NCBI GenBank assembly: GCA_911728435.2
Contig: OU452204.1
Span: 11,842,001-11,906,000 of the forward strand
Reading direction: 5' to 3'
Source: Apoderus coryli
Taxonomy: Eukaryota; Arthropoda; Insecta; Coleoptera; Attelabidae
DNA length: 64,000 nucleotides
Positions 57,657 through 64,000 of this stretch are shown one piece after another. The notes beneath the pieces are model-generated. The model was not told the origin of the DNA. It saw nothing but the letters and a program-made list of their open reading frames with translations, and searched no databases. Made by a program: the position numbers and the translations under genes. Positions within the stretch are counted from its first letter, which is position 1; each line of letters starts with the position of its first letter.

Positions 57657-57745
57657 ACAAAGAAAAACAGACATATTTTGATGTAAAACATTTAAAACCA
57701 ATTAATTTTTAAAATTGAACCAACACCCTAAGAAAATTGGAAATT

Positions 57746-59149
57746 ACTACAAAACACTTCATTTGATTTTCATATTAACTAATTACGCACAACTTTTATA
57801 TTCTTGGGAAAAAACTTCTTACTTTTAAGGATCAATTGGAAAAAATACTTCAACGTTCAGACAAGTTGACTCTTATTTAAATAGATAAACAACTCAATAT
57901 CTATGTTAATAAAATGGCGAAAAACGGAGTTTACGAGTATTGGACAAATTAATTAAATAGAGGTCTCTATCTATTTCTTCACTTGATTTTCAAATCAAGT
58001 GCTTCGCACCATCTTGAGTCTCTCTTAGGTATATTTCTTCCTAAGCTGAATTTAATACAATACTTACTATATCTTATAATTATTTGCTTAAAGTTCTCAT
58101 ATTATATCTTCGCGCACTTAAATGTTTCCAAACTTAAAAAGAATGGTTCTACTAAACGGGACTCTGGTCTGAAATTCCCTAAATAACATTAAGAAATAAT
58201 AATGTTAAATATCAAAAAATAGGAAGAAGAGATCTTGATAGATAGATAAAATGAAGATATTAGAATATTAAGAAACAGTTAAAGTGCCGCATTTTTTGTT
58301 AGACAATTAATGCATTAAATATTAAGAATAGTTTACCAAATGAAAACACATGCAATACACTTTTTACACACCCTATATAACTATCGGATTAATAAATAGA
58401 TAAAAAGATTTATGACAATCGAAGAAATTGAGTTTGTTCGTTGTAGCAATAATAACATGTACAATAACATATTAGCGTGTGATGTTCCAGGGGTAGAGAC
58501 AATAGACAATAAAAAAGTAAATTATAACCAAACCTTTAAGAGTCCGTTACGTTTTTAGTTTTAATACGAGTTAATCATGCAACAAACATTGAACCTATTT
58601 AAAATACGAGTTGTACAAGATGGTACAAAGCGCGCGAGTTTTAACGAGATTCAAGGAAAAAAATCAACCGTACGGTCCCTTAACTTCCTTATTTTTTGAC
58701 TCCTTATAGCCATATATGTTGCTATTATTTCTATCGCGCCTTGCATCGATTAAGGTCGGATACGACTACGAAGGTAACTCAAATTACTGTCGTAAAATAT
58801 CGGAATTATCACAACAATTGTTCGCAATTTTGATGAAAATTAGTCGGTACGTGTACAAATTTGTCCTTTCCATTTAAATTGACCACCAATTCTAGTATTT
58901 TGTGGCATTAACCCTTATTTTTCCAAAGGTGATTATTGAACGAACTGTAAAGTCCAATCCAACAACCCTGTACCCTCCAGTAGCCTGTAGAGTGCGGTTA
59001 TGTATTGGGTGTTTAGTTTTGAGGATACACAATATTACATGATATGTAGCAACTGCGACGTTGCACATTGCATGTCTCCGTTGTACCTGTGAGGAGACTG
59101 CTTATCATGTTTCCGTTTAGGAATATTTTCCCAATATCTCTGGTACTCG
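57746..59149. other. No recognisable gene
   Basis: AT-rich non-coding sequence. Confidence 0.4.
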
Positions 59150-59730
59150 TGGCAGTCCAGCTTTTCAGGCACCCCGAACGATTCTTTCAAATAATTTCAA
59201 TGGACGTGGATCCAGACTAATTTATGACGCCACAGAGGCCTGTCTAACCAGCCAATCTGCGTTGCACCCGATATCTGGGTGTCCTGGAACCATATCAAGT
59301 TGTTAACCCTGTTGGAATTACCACACCAGTTTAGAGTTCTTGACAGTCCTTAAATCCGCCTGGTTGTCTGAGCAGTTATTAATTCACTGCACACTGCAAA
59401 ATTGTAAACACTTCCGCCTGAAAAACAGATGTGCTTTTGTCAAATGAGAATCTTTTGTCCGTGTTTCACTAATTCCACTTTTTTTTTTTGACCTGCGTAT
59501 GAACCGGGTAAGATATCTTAGTGTTGTATGCAGTCGCGATTAAGAACCTCGCGGTTCATAATATACGCGTTCAAGTCTAGTTATCAATACAGTTGAACTG
59601 AACTGAAATGTGGTTGGGCACTCCATGTGACATGGTAGGCTGTCCTGCAACCCGTTATGCAGTCCCATTTTGTTTAGGTGATTTGTCAGGGCGCAGTGCC
59701 CCATGAGGAGCACAATGAGATTAGGCAATG
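59150..59730 (-). pseudogene. LINE RNase H and C-terminal relic
   Basis: Minus strand, with stops and shifts but with blocks out of consensus order of coordinates: LDMVPGHPDIGCNADWLVRQ near 59300-59240 (from W.PGH..I.GNE.AD.LAR.G) and DPRPLK with following linker. A separate block at 59728-59600 reads LIVLLMGHCALTNHLNKMGL (from L.TGH..LN.HLH.MGL). In I/R1-type LINEs the LTGH block follows RNase H, whereas here on the minus strand it precedes it, so the copy is rearranged or composed of two fragments. Related to the relic at 5.6-6.3 kb. Confidence 0.7.
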
Positions 59731-62528
59731 GATTTATCTCTCAAAGAGTTAAAGTTAAATGGCCGTCTAGTGTGTAGCTTCATATGATAAGATTAGTTTT
59801 CATAGCAAGGAGAGAAAGTTTTGAAGGAAGAGTTTCTACAAATAATGCTCGAACATCTGACCAGTATTTCAGCAAAAATGTTAGAAACCAAAGAAGTAGA
59901 TTAGGAATTAGGAAGAGAAACTAGAAATTGAAATTGAAAAACTCCTCTTATTTAACAAAAATATATATTTTTAAAGGGAATTTCAAACCGAGGCTGCACA
60001 TCACTTGAAAAGAACAGATTAATGGTGAAGTCATTCTAACACAAGATGTTATGAAGTTTGCTCGTCTTAATCCAGCCTTGTGCTGAACTTCAAGTTTTTA
60101 CCCCAAGATTTCCGAAGAGTTGGTGGATAGATGCGAATGATCAATTTGTACTTTGATAGTAAAGGCGGTTAAAAAAATTTTGAGATAAAATACAGCAAGC
60201 AGTTTTATTGATACATTTGCCCAGTGAATAAGGCGCGAAAAATATTCAGATCATTCACATAATCAAAAAATTATAACAAAATCATTAAATTAACTAAAAA
60301 CATCAAGGACATAAAACTCGTATACCTCACAAACTAAGTGTGTATGAAAAAGAGAAACGTGGATGAATTTCATCAACCATTCTGCAAGCTTTTTGAAAAT
60401 GTAGTAGTGTGATTACGTCAACTTGCTGAAGGGCGTCTATGGCCGAACAAAAAGTCTCCTGAGGGAGCACGGACGAGTGGAAGCTTCGCCAGCATCTTCT
60501 TTCTATATGTACGGCTAATGATACAATAATTTAAAGCGCCTTTTGACAGAAATTCATAATGATATGGTATTCTATTAGTTGCGGACACTCGGTATATATT
60601 AAAATATATACTCATCCTAATTTTTTGGAATGTAAAAATCTAAAATATCAATCTCAGTAACTCAAGAATAATTACTGACAATAACCTTCGAATGTAACTC
60701 CGTCATGTCAACTCCATTAGGTCAATAAAACATGCACTTTATCTGGAGTGCTAAATAAAGTCCATTACAATTATTGATGTGTCCTTCCAACAATTCTGCC
60801 GCCTCCTTTTTACATAACGTGGGCGTCTCGACGCCTCTAGTTAAAAGGCGCGCAAGTCTTAATCGACACCGCCCCTTTGTACATTTCGACCGCCAATTAG
60901 CCGAACAAAATCAGCCACTCACACAGGATTGGACCGGACATGCAATGATAATTAACATTAGAGGAGGAATTTTCTCATTTAGCTTTTGCTGATGTGCCCG
61001 GAAAACCCTTCCCAGTGGATGAAACACACAGAACAGCTATTGGAGCACATGTGGAAGTTTGTGCAGAATGTTCTCTACATAAGAGATTTAGTTTGTGTGG
61101 GCAGTTAGTAGGTACGTTATTTGGTTTTTCGCCAAACATGTGAAACTTCAGACAAAAATATATCATAATATCCTAAATATAGTGAAACTCAGCGTTCTAA
61201 TTTGCATCATCTCATATATTACGAAATATACAGGGTGTTTTTAAAGCTTTTTTTCTGAAAGTGCAGAAGAAAAGAACTTGAGAGTTTTTAAGAAAAGTTG
61301 TTTAAAACTACATATAGGTACACCTAACTCTATAATATAAATGTTCATAATCAACTCCATATTATTATGCACAATGAAAACTTGTTCATCAGCGGTCAAC
61401 ACTGAATATACTTCTTGGCGGTGCAAAATGAAGTTCTATCTTTGAGTCATATTGGAATTGTGTTCTTTATCCTGGTCACACGATGCATGGTCACCATTAG
61501 TTTAACCCTCAGCAGAAAACTATAATAGGCGTTGGTCCTTGCTTTATATTCACCCAATCTAATAAGTAATATTTATTTATTTGAAATTAAAAAATTAATT
61601 AAAGAGCATTATCAATTCTCTAAATAAAGATAAATTTCAGATTAAAAGAACCCTTCTCTAAGATAAAGTCCCCTATATTTATTCCAAACCTTTGGTTTAT
61701 TAAGAGGAAAAATAAATTAGTAGTATAACTGCTTAACTAAACAACAGACCTGTAATTTCCAGTAAATTAAATTAAAATAGCCATACACACATATAAACTT
61801 AAAACATGAATAAAATAAAAAAGCTGGAACAGAACACAAAATAAATCATCACTCATATACTTACCTTAATACTAAATTGAACTTTATTGTAAACCCCTAT
61901 ATTTTCAGTTTCAGCCTAAAAAAGGACGAGTATGAGACGAGACCACCAGTTCTCAGCCTCGAGTATTCTCGAGGTTAAAATAAAAGTTTAATTAAATGTC
62001 TATCATACCGAATAATAATAATATCTCTCAGTTTACCTCAAATTTGTCTCAAAAGGAAGATAAAACATATCTTAAAAACACACGAAAATATACTCGTAGA
62101 AACAAATAGTTGCGCTACCTTAAGGTTTACTTAAATCTTAAATGGTTTTAATATTATATTTTTCAGATATAATTATTATAGAGAAATCGAAAAGTAAACA
62201 GAAGGTTTAAATCATTAATTTAATTTTGTAAAACAAAAATAAACTTAAATATTAACCAAATTATAAAAATATAAATATAAAAAATTATATAAAGTAATAG
62301 AGACGACACATATATTGTGTCTGCTAAACACTTACGTATTTATTGTTATATAATGTTTTTAACTTATTTAACGTTAAATTCTTCTAGACATATCCAGACG
62401 AGACGAGACTCACTTTAAATCTTAGCTAACCCAACGAGAACTTTACAGCAAAAACCACGCAACCTAATTAAAAATGAAATATTAAAATCGAAATTTACCC
62501 AAATTCCAAACAAATTGAATCTACTTAA
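59731..62528. other. Long non-coding stretch
   Basis: Mostly AT-rich. The patch 60790-60930 is GC-richer and shows no recognisable motif. ACAGGGTGTTT at 61231 resembles the end of the small element at 12674. A perfect palindrome CCTCGAG-TATT-CTCGAGG lies at 61957-61974. No gene recognised. Confidence 0.4.
61957..61974. repeat. Perfect 7-bp palindrome
   Basis: CCTCGAG and CTCGAGG around TATT. Confidence 0.7.
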
Positions 62529-62585
62529 AATAAAACTTCGTCACATCCACCAAATTGTTTTAATAAAAATCAGAATTCTACTCTA

Positions 62586-62615
62586 GACATGTTTCGACCT
62601 TAGCTGATGCCTCAG
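62586..62615 (-). ncRNA. Hammerhead-like motif, left arm (5' stem strand lost)
   Basis: Minus strand: CTGAGGC (62615-62609), then a shortened region ending AGCTAAGGTC, GAAAC (62595-62591), AT, GTC (62588-62586). The 3' strand of stem II is kept but the 5' strand is lost, so it should be inactive. Confidence 0.35.
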
Positions 62616-62677
62616 GCTAATATGTAACGTGTAATTTTTATTAATCTTCATTCATATGTTGTGTGTTTTTCCACTAA

Positions 62678-62723
62678 GTTATACTGATGATGACCTTAGC
62701 TAAGGTCGAAACATGTCTAGAGT
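62678..62723 (+). ncRNA. Type I hammerhead-like ribozyme motif, right arm (best core)
   Basis: Plus strand: CTGATGA (62684-62690), one extra T, a perfect 6-bp stem II GACCTT-AGCT-AAGGTC (62692-62707), GAAA (62708-62711), then C-AT-GTC (62712-62717). C-G and A-U would form a tiny stem III, or ACATGT could pair between two molecules. GTTATA (62678-62683) pairs imperfectly with TAGAGT (62718-62723) as stem I. Predicted cleavage is after C62717. The single extra base between A9 and stem II departs from the consensus, though one natural viroid hammerhead is known to tolerate an extra base there. Confidence 0.55.
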
Positions 62724-62828
62724 AGGATTCTGACTTTAATTAAAACAATTTGGTGGATGTGAAGGAGTTTTATTCCAAGAAATTGGACATGCACTGCGAT
62801 ATGGACTACTTCAGCAAAATTGAATCTA

Positions 62829-62851
62829 GTTTCGACACAGGCCATCATCAG
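62829..62851 (-). ncRNA. Hammerhead-like core fragment
   Basis: Minus strand: CTGATGA (62851-62845), extra T, GGCCTGTGTC with weak stem II, GAAAC (62833-62829). TTAAAT upstream can pair with ATTCAA downstream, but the GTH triplet is missing. Confidence 0.35.
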
Positions 62852-63377
62852 ATTTAACACTAAATCGACGATTCAAAATTGACAAAAGGTTAGTGATACG
62901 ATATGAAATTATATTAGTAGTTTAATTAAAAAAATCTTATATTTTATTCCTTTATGATTTATTTGATTTGGATATTGGAATACAATAGAAGAATATCAAC
63001 CAAAAAAGATTTTAAATAAGTTGGTAATCATGTCCACTACAAAAGAAAATATATGTTGGGAGTGGTATTTACATATCAATATCGGTCGTAGTTTACTGGG
63101 CTTCTCCCAAAGAAGTTCGAGATTGCAAAACCGACGCCCTGAATTAAATTCTAACTACAACTTTTTATTAATAACCCAAAAGCATAATGCCCCGTCTCCA
63201 ATGGTATAAGAGATTTCAAATAACACTTCATTCCCATCCGCCATAAACCAATGATTATAGAAGTATTAATTTGGAAATACTTAAATTATTCTAATAATTT
63301 GTATTCTATACGTATACATTGATTTAACTAATTATATTTTTAATTTGCCATCAATATTATAAATCAAATGGTAACCC

Positions 63378-63410
63378 CTGATGATGTGTTTAAAACCACG
63401 AAACATTTAC
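63378..63410 (+). ncRNA. Hammerhead-like core fragment
   Basis: Plus strand: CTGATGA (63378-63384), extra T, GTG..CAC stem II (63386-63399) with a mismatch, GAAAC (63400-63404). Downstream ATTTAC replaces the expected AT-GTH. No stem I. Confidence 0.35.
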
Positions 63411-64000
63411 TACAAACTACATATTATTATTTAGTATTTAAATTTATATTTACTCTTATTGTTATAGCAACATTCATTTTGCTTTCCCAATAATACTGCG
63501 TAAAATAAATGAAATAAAAGCCCATCAACTTTTACAGCTTTTTGTCTACCAAAAATATGGTAGGCCTAATCCCTTTTGCCATTGAGCAGGAGAAATCTCT
63601 ATTTCTATCAGAGAGAGAGAGGGACGGACACAATATAAGTCGGTGTTCTTTTGATTTCTTTCAAATTTGTTTCTTTTTTTCTCTTCACTATTTTTAGTTA
63701 TTAAATTTTTACAACTGAAATGGTACATTGTAAAATGTTAATAGTTGTTTGCGTCTGAATGAAATAAAGGCAGAAAATGGTTAGTTAAAGGTGTCTTTTA
63801 TGTAACTTTAAAATTGTAATTATTCTTTATATACGGTACTATACAAAAATTTTAAAATTCTAATTTTAGGGTAGGGCCATAAAAAAGCCTAATTAGGACT
63901 TTTAGTTTTACTAAGAAATTGTTGTTTTTTATGTTATTTATGATCAGGGTTCATACAAAATACGATTTCAAGGATTTATTCAATCACAATGACACACCAC
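63411..64000. other. No recognisable feature
   Basis: AT-rich non-coding sequence to the window end. A short GA repeat lies near 63611-63622. Confidence 0.4.

Larger units (their letters stand above)
57210..57745. repeat. Inverted-repeat element with hammerhead-like motifs and a one-sided insertion
   Basis: Outer arm blocks TTCTTAGGGT.TTGGTTC and GGTTT.AAAT.TTTTA..TCAAAA (left about 57225-57295, right about 57667-57740) pair. Inner blocks TTTTTCTGTTTGTTACGACG..GCCTTTCGCAGATAGGATATTAGTTAAA (left 57382-57455) and its counterpart (right 57608-57682) also pair. About 90 bp (57296-57381) occurs only in the left arm. Each arm carries one decayed hammerhead-like core pointing outwards. Confidence 0.75.
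62529..62774. repeat. Inverted-repeat element with hammerhead-like motifs
   Basis: The left arm (62529-62615) and right arm (62684-62774) match: AATAAAACT..TTCACATCC.ACC, AAATTGTTTTAAT, TCAGAAT.CTACTCTAGACATG and TTTCGACCTTAGCT. The spacer is about 70 bp. A near-direct repeat (CAAA.TTGAATCTA) lies just outside at 62511-62523 and 62815-62828 and could be a target duplication. Each arm has one hammerhead-like core pointing outwards. Confidence 0.82.

Noticed and set aside
1..64000. CRISPR arrays, rRNA, bacterial operons or phage genes
   Set aside because: No spaced direct-repeat array, no rRNA-like sequence, and all recognisable coding sequence is eukaryotic mobile-element or metazoan type.

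Overview
The window looks like AT-rich, intron-type DNA from an insect or other arthropod, quite possibly a beetle. That is an inference from base composition, from the mix of mobile elements (mdg1-type Ty3/Gypsy, several decayed Tc1/mariner and IS630-type transposases, Jockey-, RTE- and RNase-H-type LINE relics, a hAT MITE) and from one metazoan-type zinc-finger exon. Nothing here is bacterial: there are no operons, rRNA or CRISPR arrays.

Only one stretch looks like host coding sequence: a minus-strand terminal exon at 18827-19449 encoding two zinc-finger-like motifs, with a splice acceptor at its 5' edge and a ZFHX/zfh2-like flavour. The very AT-rich, mobile-element-poor tract 12850-18826 lies 3' of its stop and may hold its long 3' UTR. 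Much of 19.5-64 kb may be intron or flank of the same gene, but no further exon was found.

The best preserved feature is a young LTR retrotransposon (21651-27146, plus strand). Its two 457-bp LTRs look identical, it has a 4-bp target duplication, PBS and PPT, a small myristoylation/TM ORF, gag and pol. Gag and pol are joined by what reads as a programmed -1 frameshift signal (GGGAAAC heptamer, 8-nt spacer, H-type pseudoknot). The integrase catalytic core is cleanly missing although the frame is open, so this copy was probably mobilised in trans.

The rest is a graveyard. IS630/mariner-type transposase relics lie at 0.7, 4.1, 7.5, 10.7, 12.2, 31.6 kb and Tc1-type ones at 30.5 and 43.4 kb. LINE relics lie at 5.6, 33.3, 42.7, 48.7, 51.7 and 59.2 kb, and a copia-like gag remnant at 37.3 kb. 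A hAT MITE sits inside a LINE reverse transcriptase just after its YADD motif. Two dispersed repeat families have two copies each (1.6/39.3 kb and 6.5/28.4 kb). Many inverted-repeat elements are also present.

The most interesting pattern is a recurrent small motif, CTGANGA - one extra base - short stem - GAAAC - 2-3 nt - GTH. It occurs about ten times in intact or decayed form (5.1, 27.9, 40.4, 41.3, 57.4, 57.6, 62.6, 62.7, 62.8, 63.4 kb). This is the core of a type I hammerhead self-cleaving ribozyme with a tiny stem III. The stem II sequence differs between families but stays paired. In three unrelated inverted-repeat elements the motif sits once in each arm and always points outwards.
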